Notes: generated by a model from the letters alone, not told the origin. Positions 10,006-20,921 are shown, counted from the first letter of the stretch. The stretch is 64,000 nt of DNA from Heligmosomoides polygyrus polygyrus (GCA_947396885.1 OX377201.1:24901923-24965922), one strand, 5' to 3'. Program-made: numbers and translations.

Positions 10006-11183
10006 CGTCGACTCGCGCAGTACCACCCGCCGCTTCGCGCTGACCCCAGACAGCCCTCGCCGCGGAGGCGATGGTGACCTTGCCGACCACGGGAGCCCGC
10101 AGATCGACCAGATTTCGTGTGATTACAGTCGATAGAAAGATATGAACTCAGACGGCTTGCAGTGGCAGTCCAGAAATTCGGGTTAGTGTCAACCCTACCA
10201 TCTCCTATATTAGAATTTTGCGCTCTATTGAATGAGCAAGGAAAGAATCTTGCCTCAATAACCCTTGTAACGTTTTTTTCAGCCGCTGTTTAATTCCGTT
10301 AAATAGCAGTTTTTATTCACGTATATAAGGATTAAATGGGACGCATTTAAATGGGACTGTATTAGAATTTCCATCTCTATCGAATGGGCCAAAAATTATC
10401 CTGCCTAAATAATACGCCATTTAAGTTAAAAGACATCGAAGAAAAATTCTGACCTCGCTCATCTCTCTTTATACTTTCATGCTACAAATTTGAATGAACT
10501 CGTGATGCGATGGAAAGAGTTAGGCCGAAGTGTCGCCAAAAACGATCTCTCAGAGTACCGACTTTTTCAGGATGTGTCTCCAAGTAGATTTCGATGACAA
10601 TGACTTGAAAAATAAATGCATATATGACCAACTAACATCTGCAGGCCTGGGAACCGCCTTCTGCAATTCAATATTGCACATATAGAACTATGGGGCGCAC
10701 AAGAAATGTAGAACTCAAGAACCTTCCGCAAAATATGGTCAAACCCCTCATAGGTGTGTTTTCGAGCATCACACCTTGAATTATAAGCCTGAGCCCTCCT
10801 AACCGAAACCCGATTTTCGTCAGGCTGTTGCTTGGATGGTATGGGACTCGGAGCTAAGGAGCTAGATCTCAATGTCGAGGACATTATTCGATCCCCACAA
10901 GATATTGTGGTCTTTCTAGTGGAATCAGTTATAGGAAAAATTATTCATTTGCTCACCAGTTATTTCTACAAACTTTTATTATAAAAATTTAGCTTCTGGG
11001 AAGAATTAGAAAACAGCGATGAGTCAAGGAAAAAAGCTTTCGAGAATCGAAAGCTTCAATTTGCAAGTGGGGACCTACTGTAGAAACGCACTAGCGCGTA
11101 ATGCAAGTTGGTTCAAATCAGATTGCTTAAACAGTTGAATGAACTTAAGCACTATATGTTTAAGGGCCGATATACGTAAATAT
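10006..11183. other. Non-coding stretch
   Basis: A GC-rich segment (10006-10110) gives way to AT-rich DNA. I see no domain, RNA or repeat with a second copy in the window. Short open frames on either strand look incidental. Confidence 0.45.
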
Positions 11184-12249
11184 TAGATTGTCCCATAAGT
11201 CTTCGCCGTTTTTTTCAACGATTCACTGCAGATTTCGCCGGCAGTCTCTTGCACAGCGCTGCACAGCTTTCGAAAGAAAATGATTAGCTCTATCAGACCA
11301 TGTGTTGCATTTCTTTTTTTGTCATGCATTTTGTCAATTTTTAGGTCGTTGAAGTGAAAAGTGAAAAAGTGAAAAGTAGCCATCTGCCCACTTGTTCTCT
11401 CCGCTTAGGTTTGTAATTTTTGCGCAGGTTTTTATAGCATTTGGAAGACAATGTTCTGCACTACAAGAATATTTGTTAGTGCTATTTGGTCATTTGTACT
11501 TCATTGCTTTTTAGGTCATCAAATTGGGACGTCCGATGGAGGATGGTTATTTTTGCCGACAACTCCTGCTCTGTGGTTGGATGTTTTGGGTTGGTGTTAT
11601 ACGACCTTCGAAAGAGAATGTCTTGCTCTATAAGAATATGTGTCGCGTTTATTGATTTCTATTGAATATCAACAAAATTCCAAAAAGAGAAAAATCGTTT
11701 TCACCAACAGCTCCTTCTCCTTCTTCAGTTGTTGATATTCGACAGAAATCAGCGTGAGTCAATAAACACGACACAAATTCTTACTGAGCAAGACATCCTC
11801 TTCCAAACGACATATAACATCAAGCAAAAAAGCCCAACCACAGAACCGGAGTTTCGGTAAAAACTCGGTACGGAAAAGTCGGAATTCCCAATTTGATGGC
11901 CTAAAAATCAATAAAGGGTGAAAATAAAGTGAGAAAATAGGACCAACACAAATTCTTGTAGTACAGAACATTGTCTTCCAAGTGCTATAAAAAACTCAAG
12001 AAGAAGCGCAAGAAACTACAAACCTAAGCGGAGAGAACAAGTGCGCAAATGGCTACTTTTTCACTTTTTCACTTTTCATTTCAACTACCTAAAAGTTGAC
12101 AAAATCCATGATGGAAAAAGAAATGCAAAACATGTTCTGATACAGCAAATCATTCTCTTTCGAAGGCTATGCAGCGCTATGCAAGAGACCGCCGGCGAAA
12201 TCAGCAGTGAATCGTTGAAAAAAACGGCGCGGACTTATGGAACAACCTA
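11184..12249. mobile_element. Complete fold-back MITE, 1.07 kb, TTAGGTTGTC-type ends
   Basis: The two halves (about 11184-11660 and 11740-12249) are inverted copies of each other. The left end reads 'tagattgtcccataagtc' and the reverse complement of the right end reads 'taggttgttccataagtc'. Both continue into matching 'ttttttcaacgattcactgc' text. TA borders at 11184-11185 and 12248-12249 suit a mariner-type target site. There is no transposase. The terminal motif is close to the mariner TIR at 25946 ('taggttgtctggaaagt'), so a mariner transposase is the likely mobiliser. A second copy enters the window at 1-252. Confidence 0.8.
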
Positions 12250-12562
12250 ATACATCGTCAAAAATGGCGTTCTAACACCACGTCCTCTAAGTATTACTAC
12301 TACAGTGCATTTTAAAAGTACATATCCAATCCAAAATTTGCTCATATTTCGTTCCGCGTTCATTTCTGCAGGCCCGTACTAGGTCCACAGATTCTTCCTC
12401 GAAGGCGAAAATAGGTGACCACTCGCTTTAAGAAATTTTAGCCGCCTCACGCGAGAACCAGATTTTTTTGAAGAAAATTGTCGTTTCAAAAGCATGTATC
12501 CACTTACGAAAAACAAATTTTTTATTAATTTGAAAAGTCGATCGGACCTCCATTATTTCTTA
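12250..12562. other. Short non-coding spacer
   Basis: AT-rich sequence between the fold-back MITE and the next Helitron-like element. Nothing recognisable was seen. Confidence 0.5.
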
Positions 12563-13686
12563 CCAGTCGTACGTCGGCCTAACGGCCGCCTACGACTGGT
12601 TGGGGGCTTCGCCTCCAAACCCCGAGAATAGGACGCCATGGCCGCTACGGGTTTCCTATTCTTCCCTAGGCCTTCTGACCTTTATGTTAATCGAGATGGA
12701 TCGATTGATCCGACGTCAGATTCGTGTTCAGCGACCTCGATTACCCCCAGGGCCGAAGTTTCGTGCCGCTTGAACGACATCCACAAAAAATCGATAATAT
12801 CGATCGATATTGATTGGTCGACTTCAGATTCGTGTTCAGCGACCTCGATTACCCCCAGGACCGAAGTTTTGTGCCGCCGACGTGATCGGTACGTCTGCGG
12901 CTCGCCATGCATGGTCGCCGACGTCTTTGGCACGTCTGAGGCTCGCCATGCACGGTCGCCGACGTGTTCGGCACGTCTGCGGCTCGCCATGCACGGTCGC
13001 CGACGTGTTCGGCACGTCTGCGGCTCGCCATGCACGGTCGCCGACGTGTTCGGCACGTCTGCGGCTCGCCATGCACGGTTGCCGACGTGTTTGGCACGTC
13101 TGCGGCTCGCCATGCACGGTCGCCGACGTGTTCGGCACGTTTGCGGCTCGCCATGCATGGTCGCCGACGTGTTCGGCACGTCTGAGGCTCGCCATGCACG
13201 GTCGCCGACGTGTTCGGCACGTCTGCGGCTCGCCATGCACGGTCGCCGACGTGTTCGGCACGTCTGCGGCTCGCCATGCACGGTCGCCGACGTGCTCGGC
13301 ACGTCTGCGGCTCGCCATGCACGGTCGCCGACGTGTTCGGCACGTCTGCCTCTCGCCATGCACGGTCGCCGACGTGTTCGGCACGTCTGCGGCTCGCCAT
13401 GCACGGTCGCCGACGTGCTCGGCACGTCTGCGGCTCGCCATGCAGTTTCCGACGTGTTCGGCACGTCTACGGCTCGCCATGCACGGTCGCCGACGTGTTC
13501 GGCACGTCTGCGGCTCGCCATGCACGGTCGCCGACGTGTTCGGCACGTCTGCGGCTCGCCATGCACGGTTGCCGACGTGTTCGGCTGCCGCGCCCCACTC
13601 AGGTGTGACGGACGGACAGTGTGACACACGAACACACGCACGCACACACGCACACGCACACACACACGCTTGCTGCTTTATATATC
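12563..13686 (-). mobile_element. Helitron-like element, copy 3, expanded minisatellite
   Basis: The 3' end at 12563 is the same GC hairpin followed by CTGG and a host T (12562 is A on the plus strand). The conserved 'gggggcttcgcc' stem-loop and 'gacgccatggccgctacggg' follow. A duplicated block with 'aaaatcgataatatcgatcg' precedes a 17-unit 41-bp array (12890-13590). After that come 'gtgacggacggacagtgtg', a CA-rich tract and 'tgctttatatat'. The 5' TCCTACTATATATA end is altered here: the sequence continues 'ccccccatatataaaag', so the exact 5' border is uncertain. Confidence 0.6.
12890..13592. repeat. 41-bp minisatellite, about 17 units
   Basis: The unit core is 'ctcgccatgcacggtcgccg' followed by 'acgtgttcggcacgtctgcgg'. 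I counted 17 occurrences of 'ctcgccatgca' at a 41-bp spacing, with one shortened unit near 13440. Each unit holds a perfect hairpin, GACGTG-ttcgg-CACGTC. Because 41 is not a multiple of three and the unit lacks stops in several phases on both strands, frames of 180-330 codons appear in many phases. They are artefacts. The same unit occurs in 1-3 copies in the other Helitron-like elements. Confidence 0.95.
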
Positions 13687-13830
13687 CCCCCATATATAAA
13701 AGAGGAAGGGTTTTTTGTCCGATGTTAGCCACCCGCAATTCGTACACTGGCTAGCTAGCCGGTTTAATCACCCAAGTTTGCGGTGCGGTTGCCAGTTGTC
13801 CAAATGAAGACGCTTGACAGTTGTCCACCA

Positions 13831-13971
13831 ATGTTGTTTACCATCGACTGCCATCGACTGCCTGACGTAGGGTGATTTCGAAAGAGGTCTCTTCCCAACC
13901 ACCACTGTTGTTTACCATCGACTACCATCGACTGCCTGACGTAGGGTGATTTCGAAAGAGGTCTCTTCCCA
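13831..13971 (+). repeat. Tandem duplication, about 74 bp, two units
   Basis: 'tgttgtttaccatcgact' followed by 'gcctgacgtagggtgatttc' and 'gaaagaggtctcttcccaa' occurs at 13831 and again at 13905, nearly identically. It is non-coding. Confidence 0.9.
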
Positions 13972-14037
13972 ATACGTGTCTAGTGGTCATACCTCAGTGT
14001 TCCCTCCCAGCTCTCCTGTGTGGTGCAACCCTCCACT

Positions 14038-14490
14038 ATTTTTACCGCCATACTTTTACCACTACCCCACTACCAGGGTTGCTGCTACTACAGAAACGAA
14101 ATCCTCTTCCAGGTTCAGTATGGCAACGGGTTGCTCCGTTCTGCATCTTTTTTGCCATTTTGCCTCACATATACCGTTTTTTGTTTCAATTTACCTCTAT
14201 GTTTGCCGCCATACCTTTACCCCTACCTCACTACCAGGGAGGCTACGACTCTATAATAAATTGAATCCTTTTCCACTGTGCAGTATGACAACCGGCTGCT
14301 CTTTTTTGCTCATTTTTACCATTGTTTTGCGTCGCATATGGCATTTCTTGCGTTCAATTTTCCTCTATGTCTACAGCCCTACCTTGACCATTATCCCACT
14401 CTGTTGACCAATCTGTCCTCAAATACCGAATTTCTCTCCATTGTGCACAATGACGGCCGGTTACTCTTTTCTGCACTTTTTCGCTATCAA
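14038..14490 (+). repeat. Tandem repeat, about 164 bp, three diverged units
   Basis: Blocks 'accgccatacttttacc', 'gccgccatacctttacc' and 'acagccctaccttgacc' start at about 14042, 14206 and 14371. Each is followed by related text ('ccactaccaggg', 'cagtatg.caac.ggttgctc'). The apparent 60-150-codon frames here follow the repeat and show no domain. Confidence 0.75.
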
Positions 14491-14515
14491 CGCTAGGGAT
14501 GCTTCCTTATTCAAC

Positions 14516-14783
14516 GTCGGTTGCCGGCGAAGCCGGCAGCCGTCGCTGGGTAAGCAAGCATTCCTAGCGTTCCGGCTAGCCTAGCGTGGCCCGCCCGGCC
14601 AGAGTCGGGTGCGGGCGAAGCCCGCAACCGACGCTGGGTTGTGGGGACCCTAGCGGGCTCGAGGTTGGGTTGGGTTACTGACCCCACATGGCTCACCACA
14701 CACGACGCCGGCGAAGCCGGCTAGCCTAGCGTGGCCCGCCCGGCCAGAGTCGGGTGCGGGCGAAGCCCGCAACCGACGCTGGT
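14516..14783. repeat. GC-rich duplicated block with stem-loops
   Basis: A block of about 65 bp ('ccggctagcctagcgtggcc', 'agagtcgggtgcgggcgaag') occurs at about 14571-14637 and 14717-14783. It contains hairpins 'gccggcgaagccggc' and 'tgcgggcgaagcccgca'. The style resembles the TTCG-loop hairpins in the Helitron-like elements, but the sequence is different. Confidence 0.7.
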
Positions 14784-14925
14784 AGTAGGATAACATGGCA
14801 CATCCTACTGTACATGCCGATGACAAGGTTCTGGGTGATTTTGTCTTCGATAGTGTCCCAAGAGTCACGCCTCATCATTGAGCTGTCGGTTATTCGCGTA
14901 GGCTCGTTGAACATTGTGCTGCTGT
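14784..14925 (-). CDS. Candidate exon, unknown function
   Basis: On the minus strand, 'cctgctcttcag' provides an acceptor at 14926. The following frame stays open for about 47 codons ('STMFNEPTRITDSSMMRRDS', 'EDKITQNLVIGMYSRM'). It runs into the GC-rich duplicated block at 14783, where homology or coding breaks off. Codon use looks protein-like, but no partner exon or domain is recognised. It could be a gene fragment carried by a repeat. Confidence 0.25.
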
Positions 14926-15865
14926 CTGAAGAGCAGGTTGGCTAGTACTCTACTTGAATGTTGTGACGGTGAACCCAATCTTTGGTTGACCTGGACTAAT
15001 GGACTGCAACGCTGCTCTGCTGCAGAACAAGTGTCTGTCTGTCGTCTGCCTCTCAAGTAAGGCATAGGGCTAGACTCCACCACACCTTGGTACTCCAGAC
15101 TATCCCTGCGACACGACGAAGGACTAGGCTTCAGCATTCCGCCGCTGCAGAAGCCGGCTCACGTCATCAATGAACCGCATCAAAAGTTGCGACGACACTC
15201 CTCGCACTTCTACTCCTGAGCACCGTTGGAGTTGTAGTGGTCGGTAGAGCAGAAGTAGAAGTGGTAAGTAGTGAAAAAATTACAAGTAGTGGTACCTCGT
15301 GTTAAGAGCACTGTTAGGAGCACGAGTGGGAGTACCACCAGTGGTAGAAGTACTCATTTCTACTGAAGGTGCTGCACAAGTACTGAAGGGTGCACGCAAG
15401 TTTGGTTGCCGCATTTGAGCAGCACGTGCTGCGGGATGCATGGAAAGGTGCCCCTTGAAAATGAGTAGGATGAGCCCTCCAGCTCAGGATGTGCTTCCTA
15501 CATGCGAAGGTGCGAAGGATCCTGCCTTACAAATGAGCAGGATGTGATGCCGAGCTCATTCAGCGCGTGCTGCCCCAAAAAGCATGATCGGATGACCGGG
15601 GTGACCAAGTGCTGCGAGCTGGGCAGGTGGCTCCGCCCACTTTTGCAATTCTTGGGCCATGTTTAGGAGCTGTCATCTGCCATTTTACGGCGCACCAACT
15701 CCCGTTCTGTCAGAGTATCAACTTCCTTTACCCATTCTTTTCATTTCCTGCACGTGTCCTTCCCCAAGTGGGTTTGCCGATGGGATTACGCGTTTCAGCC
15801 ATCCGTTAACTTTTGTCAAAGATAACGCAAGACACTCCCTCTACCAGCGGTGCAAGAAAGCCATT
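14926..15865. other. Non-coding stretch
   Basis: Several short imperfect repeats of 'gtagtgg', 'agtacc' and 'gaaggtgc' type occur between 15200 and 15560. No gene or mobile element is recognised. Confidence 0.45.
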
Positions 15866-16002
15866 GAGCCAGATACATTAACCGCTTACGGCCCTTAACG
15901 GCGAAAACACCGCCAAACCCCCTGATATGAGATTCATCAGCATCAGGTTTGGCAGTACTTTTCACCGTTACCGGCCGGTAAGCGGTTGATGAATCTGGCC
16001 TC
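15866..16002. mobile_element. Short MITE with GRGGCCAGATTCATCAAC-type ends
   Basis: The left end 'gagccagatacattaaccgc' and the reverse complement of the right end 'gaggccagattcatcaaccg' are inverted copies that continue into 'cttaccggcc'. The same terminus bounds the element at 50907-51104. No clear target duplication is visible, so the superfamily is left open. Confidence 0.5.
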
Positions 16003-17150
16003 AGGCTTGGCGGGAGGAAAGGACGTGGGATTAGGTGAGAGTAATCCTGAGCCTCCCCTTCGCTCTTTTCCTTACGACTCGCGAAACGCAAAATCACTAC
16101 ACCGTCGTTAGTAGGTCAAAGTCCATTTTATCTTGCCTTCTTATCATTTCGTACCATGATTGTTTGATAATCTGCGATCTTCTACTTGCTTAGAAGTTTT
16201 CTGGGTTTCCATACTGACCTTAGACTTATTACCTTCTTGCCGCGTTTATTTACTTCGCTCTACTAATGCTGTATCCTTGAGGATACAGTTTACTAGACCT
16301 CTGGGTTCTCTTCTTATTGCTCTCTACGTCAACAGAGAGCCCCACGTCCGCGTGCGTAGAGGCAGCAGAACTGTACAGATTTATTAGCAGAATACCACGG
16401 TCACACAAAGGACGACGGCTCGAGGCGGTGGAGGTAGGCTGGCGGCGGCTGGAACGCCTTGGCGACGGTCCTCGGTGACCCTCGGCGACGACCTGCGACG
16501 ACGACCCCTGAGGATCTCGGCAGCGGCCTTATATGCACTCCGTTTTCCCGCCGGTCGTTACTTTTTCTACTTTCTACTAGCCGGCTACGGGCGCGCACCA
16601 CACGATCACCACTGTGATCGTCCAGCCATAACAACTAACTTCTACTTTGCTCTTCAAAGCATTTCTTTCCACGCGTTTCCTCGTAGAGTAAAACCAGTTC
16701 AATCTTTGTTTTTTTTTCTCAATATTTTTACAGTGGATATCTTCTAGACGCTGTTTTACCAACTTCTAGACGTACCCGCTGCAGTAATATCTGCTTGTTT
16801 CAGAAGGGTGGTTACCACATCCATGTGTTCAAACTTGCAGTAATAACCATGCTACTAGAAATAAAATGAAGGTATCATGACCAACTAGTACGGATTTCCT
16901 ATTAACCATGTACGAGTATAGCAATCTGGAAACATCTTTTGATCTTGGTTTTTTGTAAGGATGGCCTTTATCCCGTTGGAGCTGGCCCTTTTTTCGTGGA
17001 CGAACCTTCCCCTTCGACGCCGTTTATGTGCCGTTGCTTTTTTTCATGCCTAACGGCAAACGTCTTGCAGAAACCAATAGTTATAGAGATTTTTGAATCA
17101 AAACCAATTATCACGAAGAACGAAGAAGTGTTACGACGCTACAAAATCGT
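16003..17150. other. Non-coding stretch
   Basis: Apart from a GC-rich segment near 16400-16600, rich in CGACG words, I see no repeat partner, domain or RNA. Confidence 0.45.
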
Positions 17151-17151
17151 T

Positions 17152-17404
17152 ACACAACGCCGACTTCGCCTGGCCGGACACATCCTGCGCATGCCGGTGC
17201 ACCGCCTGCCAAGATCAGCCAGCAATGTATTCCGCCAGGAAAACGAGCCAGAGGCCGCCCAAGAAACACGTGACGTCGCACGTTCATAAATGATTTGAAA
17301 GTTATGAATATTTCTAGGCAGGAGTGCGAAGAAATGGCCCAAAACAGGCAGCGGTGGAAAGAGTTCGCTGCCATGTGCACTCTTCAGTATGGGAGGAACT
17401 AAGT
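17152..17404 (+). pseudogene. LINE 3'-end fragment, same family as 1515-4061
   Basis: The first frame encodes 'QRRLRLAGHILRMPVHRLPR', matching the C-terminus of the 848-aa LINE protein. After a frameshift near 17285 the match resumes with 'NDLKVMNISRQECEEMAQNR' and ends 'YGRN', as the other copy ends 'HGRN'. The stop is followed by 'gtactaagcaagcattag', similar to the tail of the other copy. It is strongly 5'-truncated and inactive. Confidence 0.8.
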
Positions 17405-17802
17405 ACTAAGCAAGCATTAGCTTTTTAAATAAACAACTAAATTAAAGTTAAGGGGTTTGAAAACAGTAGCAGTCGATAAATATCCGAAACAGCTAGCATA
17501 ACTAGCTGCAGCATACTTATCAATCGTTAAGGAAAGATAGACCCATTCTTATAATAAGTAGAAAAAAGCAATTATACTACGAAAATGCGAAGGGTGTGTA
17601 GGACGGATGTCAGCCTAAAATAACTCTAATAGATTTGTTTTGGTATGAACCACTGTTGACGTACAATGGACATTAACGTCTCTTTCAGGTAACATAGAAG
17701 ACAACAGAATCCACTTTTTTAAACTCCAGCTATTTCTCGCCTTTGAACTTTTTTGTCTCGACGAGATTGATTATAGCTGACAAAATGTTGATATTACTAT
17801 AC
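17405..17802. other. Spacer, possible further exon on the minus strand
   Basis: Mostly AT-rich. On the minus strand around 17630-17690 a short open segment ('RDVNVHCTSTVVHTKTNLLE') follows a weak acceptor. It could be a terminal exon of the gene represented by 17803-18037, but phase and borders are not established. Confidence 0.2.
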
Positions 17803-18037
17803 CTAGTTCCAGCAGATGAGCTCCATATGAGCAGTTGAATCGTCGCCCTACGATCTTTGGATCAACCGGTAGATGATAGCAAGAATCGTACGTCATGTTA
17901 TTTACTTCACATCGACATCGGGTCTCCACTACGGCAATGGACGATGTAACCTGAAAATGGGAATTCAGATTTGTGCCTTTGGGGAGAAATCCTAAGGGGT
18001 TTTCATCCGGAAGCAGAACTTCTTTATATGGGATTGA
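17803..18037 (-). CDS. Candidate host-gene exon, cysteine-containing protein of unknown function
   Basis: On the minus strand 'ccaaacctttcag' gives a strong acceptor at 18038. A single frame then runs open for 78 codons to a 'g|gtatag' donor at 17802. The peptide starts 'SIPYKEVLLPDENPLGFLPK', passes through 'VETRCRCEVNNMTYDSCY' and 'GRRFNCSYGAHLLEL', and has four cysteines with protein-like composition. I do not recognise the family. An internal acceptor ('cccattttcag') could start a shorter exon in the same frame. Upstream exons would lie beyond the LINE cluster at 18255-21085, so the gene may be broken or may have a LINE-filled intron. Confidence 0.5.
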
Positions 18038-18254
18038 CTGAAAGGTTTGGAAATGATATGCTAGATAGCTTCTCTTTATCAGTTCATTTATTGAGTTTCA
18101 GTAATTGCACCTGTGATGTAAGAACAAATTCTGGCAACAAAACTCAAACTCAAGAAATTTAGACCCCTAATATTTCTAAAGCTCTCACGATACTGACGTG
18201 CTATATAATGACTTGTTTTCAGACCACTATTGATGTCTGGTTGTAATAAAAAGA

Positions 18255-19115
18255 AAGGGGAGGGGTTCGGCAAGGCGATACCATATCCCCGAAGCTCTTT
18301 AGCGCCACCTCGAAAACGTCATGCGCGAAAACTGGAATGGGAAGACGTGGATGCGAAAGTCGACGGCCGGCAACTGCACCATCTTCGCTTCGCTGACGAC
18401 ATCGTGCTCATAACACCGAGCATCAGTCAGGCGGAACGAATGCTGGCCGACTTCGATCGTGTATGTGGAAGCGTTGGACTGCAGCTGAATCTTACGAAGA
18501 CGATGTTCATGAAGAACGGATGGGTTTCTGATGCCCCATTCTCGCTCAACGGAACGAACATCTCCGAGTGCTCCAGCTACGTGTATCTGGGTCGAGAAGT
18601 CAATATGGCCAACGACCTAGCGCCGGAGCTGAGCAGGAGGAAAAGAGCGGCTTGGGGAGCATTCAAGAGAGTCGAAGAAGTCGCGAAGAAGTCGAAGAAC
18701 GTCCGACTCCGTGCCCACCTATTCGACTTCACCGTTCTTCCTGCCCTAACATACGCCTCAGAGACCTGCACTATACGAAAGCAGGATGAGCACGCGATCA
18801 GCGTCGCGCAGCGTGGAATCGAGAGGACGATGCTCGGAGTGACACGACTCACGCAAGTGAGAGAAGGCCTCTGGAGTTCCGAGCTTCGTCGACTTTCGAA
18901 GATCAGAGACGCTGTTGCGTGGGCCAAGTTGTCGACAACTAGGTAGGTGGACCGGCTACCTAATGCGTTCCCCCGACACCCGCTGTACGAGAGCCATCAT
19001 CGACTGGATTCCGCGGGATGTCAAGAGAACACCAGGACGCCCATCAACGCGTTGATCGGACTTCTTCGTATGAGCTTTGAACGTGAAATATGGCGCTCTT
19101 CCTGTTTCCCGAACA
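18255..19115 (+). pseudogene. RTE-type LINE, reverse transcriptase and C-terminal part (interrupted element, segment 1)
   Basis: The segment begins with the RT motif 'VRQGDTISPKLFSAT' in one frame (about 18265). It shifts and continues as 'LRFADDIVLITPS', 'SSYVYLGREVNM', 'SRRKRAAWGAFKRVEEVAK' and 'LPALTYASETC'. A further frameshift at about 18946 leads to 'WTGYLMRSPDTRCTRAIIDW' and 'RTPGRPSTR', then in-frame stops. It breaks at 19115, where another LINE has inserted. The missing 3' piece resumes at 20922. A close copy of the same family lies at 49658-50450. It lacks the EN domain and is inactive. Confidence 0.85.
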
Positions 19116-20921
19116 CTTACTTTACTTTGATACTTTGATGGTCCTTTTGTCGGCTGGAGGTCTTCTCAGCGGGGACCACAACTCTTCCAGACCGCTCGAT
19201 CTTTGGCTGCTTGTTCTCTGGCGGTTCCGTCGCGTAACACATCGCAGGCAGTACAGAGGCGTAGAATATCGAGGCCCTGAGGCCGGCATCCTTGACCTGA
19301 TCGGTGACTTCGCGAATCTAGCTGAAGGCTGCCCATGCTGCGCGTCTCCTGCGGGCGATTTCAGGAGCGAGGTCGTTATCCATGTTCAGCTCTCTTCCCA
19401 GATAGGCGTAGGAGTCGACCTGTTGTAGAGCGACTCCATTTAACCTTACGAGTCCCGTGTCACACCACTGGTTGACCATAAATTGCGTTTTGGACATATT
19501 CATGTCCAATCCAATCTTCATACCTGCCGCATTGAGCTCGTTCACCATTTCCTCGACTTCTGCCGTGCTGGTAGAGATGAGAACAATATCGTCGGTGAAG
19601 CGAAGGTTGCTGATCCGTTTACCGTCGACAAGGTAGCCTTTGTCGTCCCAGTTCAAGTCTTTCATGGTATCCTGAGTGCCGCTGTGAATAGCTTGGGAGA
19701 AGTCGTGTCTCCCTGCCGTACTCCTTTCCCGATAGGAATTTTAAGATTTCGATCGAACAGCTGGATGGTAGTCGATGTGTTCGAGAAGCATTCGTCGAGA
19801 GGTCGGATGTAGGGCGATGGTATACCAGCGTGCACAAGGGCGTTCACAATGGCGCTGATTTCCACAGAGTCGAACGCTTTCCGATAATCCACAAAGACAA
19901 GAACAAGTGGGAAGTGGTATTCGCGGCTCCTCTCGATGAGTTGTGAGACAGTCTGAATATGGTTCATGCAGGAGGAATCCTTGCGAAACCCTGTTTGCTC
20001 CACTGGCTGATATTCATCCAAGCAACGCTCCGTGCGGTTAAGCAGTATCTTGGTGAAGATCTTGTACACAACCGAGAGAAGACTGATGGGTCGATTGTTG
20101 TTGATATCCTCCTGCTGACCTTTTTTGAAGATGAAAACTGTTTTCGACTCCTTCCATGAGTCCGCAATCCTACCAAGTTGAAGGTAGTGGTTGAAGTGCT
20201 TGGCAAGAAGTGAGCAGAGGGCACTGCCACCCGCACGAAGGAGATCAGCAGAAATGCCGTCCGGTCCGGGAGCAGGCCTGGCTTCATCCTTCTGATGGCA
20301 TGAGCAACTTCTGATTCAAGAATGGGAGGTACTTCCTCAGCTGGTGGCATCAAGCATTTTGGGACAGTGGTGGAAGAACGAAACAGATCTGTTTAGAATT
20401 CTTGAACGATGGCCTCCATCGCTCTTCCAGGCGTTTGCGTTGTTCCATCCTTATCCACAAGGGCTGACATTATTGCCTTCTGATCGCAGAGATCTCGTTT
20501 GCAGCGCTTTGTGCTTGAACCTTTCCTAGCGGCTTCTAACAGCTTCAATCTTCTGTAGGCTTGAACAGACTCCTTCACTGCAATTCGACAGGCCTTCGAG
20601 ATGGTGACTTTTTCCAGATGAGAAGCATTAGGATCCAGTTTAACAGCTCTTCTTTGCTCCAAGAGTTTAATCGCATGTGCGTTGAGTCTTGAAGCAAACG
20701 GTGATGTGGCTTCGCAAGAGCTGCTAGCACATTTCAACAGCCCTTTGAAGAGAAGGTCGTAGTCTTATGATGGATCTTCAAGAAGATTCCAATCATACAA
20801 ATTTATTGCAGGAGAGCCGCCCATACACGACAAAGCGTCGCGTACTGCGTGACCGTTTGTGCCATTAGCCATCACAAAGTGATGTTCACCCCTTCACCGC
20901 GATAAGGTGGCACGTGAAGGG
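19116..20921 (-). pseudogene. RTE-type LINE inserted into another LINE, 5'-truncated
   Basis: Minus-strand pieces in order: 'NGTNGHAVRDALSCMGG' (about 20870), 'LEKVTISKACRIAVKESVQA', 'ESEVAHAIRRMKPG', 'YQPVEQTGFRKDSSCMNHIQ', 'VFVDYRKAFDSVEISAIVNA', 'GVRQGDTTSPKLFTAAL', 'LRFTDDIVLISTST' and 'YAYLGRELNMDNDLAPEI'. The catalytic YADD-type box reads FTDD. Frameshifts and stops occur near 20350, 20070, 19660 and 19317. The 3' end at 19116 has a tail with repeated TACTTTGA-like words. A 12-bp direct repeat 'gtttcccgaaca' at 19104-19115 and 20922-20933 marks the target duplication. Confidence 0.85.

Noticed and set aside
12890..13592. CRISPR array
   Set aside because: The units are contiguous with no unique spacers, the host is a eukaryote, and the same unit lies inside a mobile element.
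12638..13754. Several overlapping frames of 180-330 codons on both strands
   Set aside because: They are all readings of the 41-bp minisatellite. The unit has no stops in several phases, so long frames arise by chance. The peptides are pure repeats without domains.
15866..16002. Assignment of this MITE to PIF/Harbinger
   Set aside because: No TWA duplication could be identified at either copy (15866 or 50907), so the superfamily is left open.
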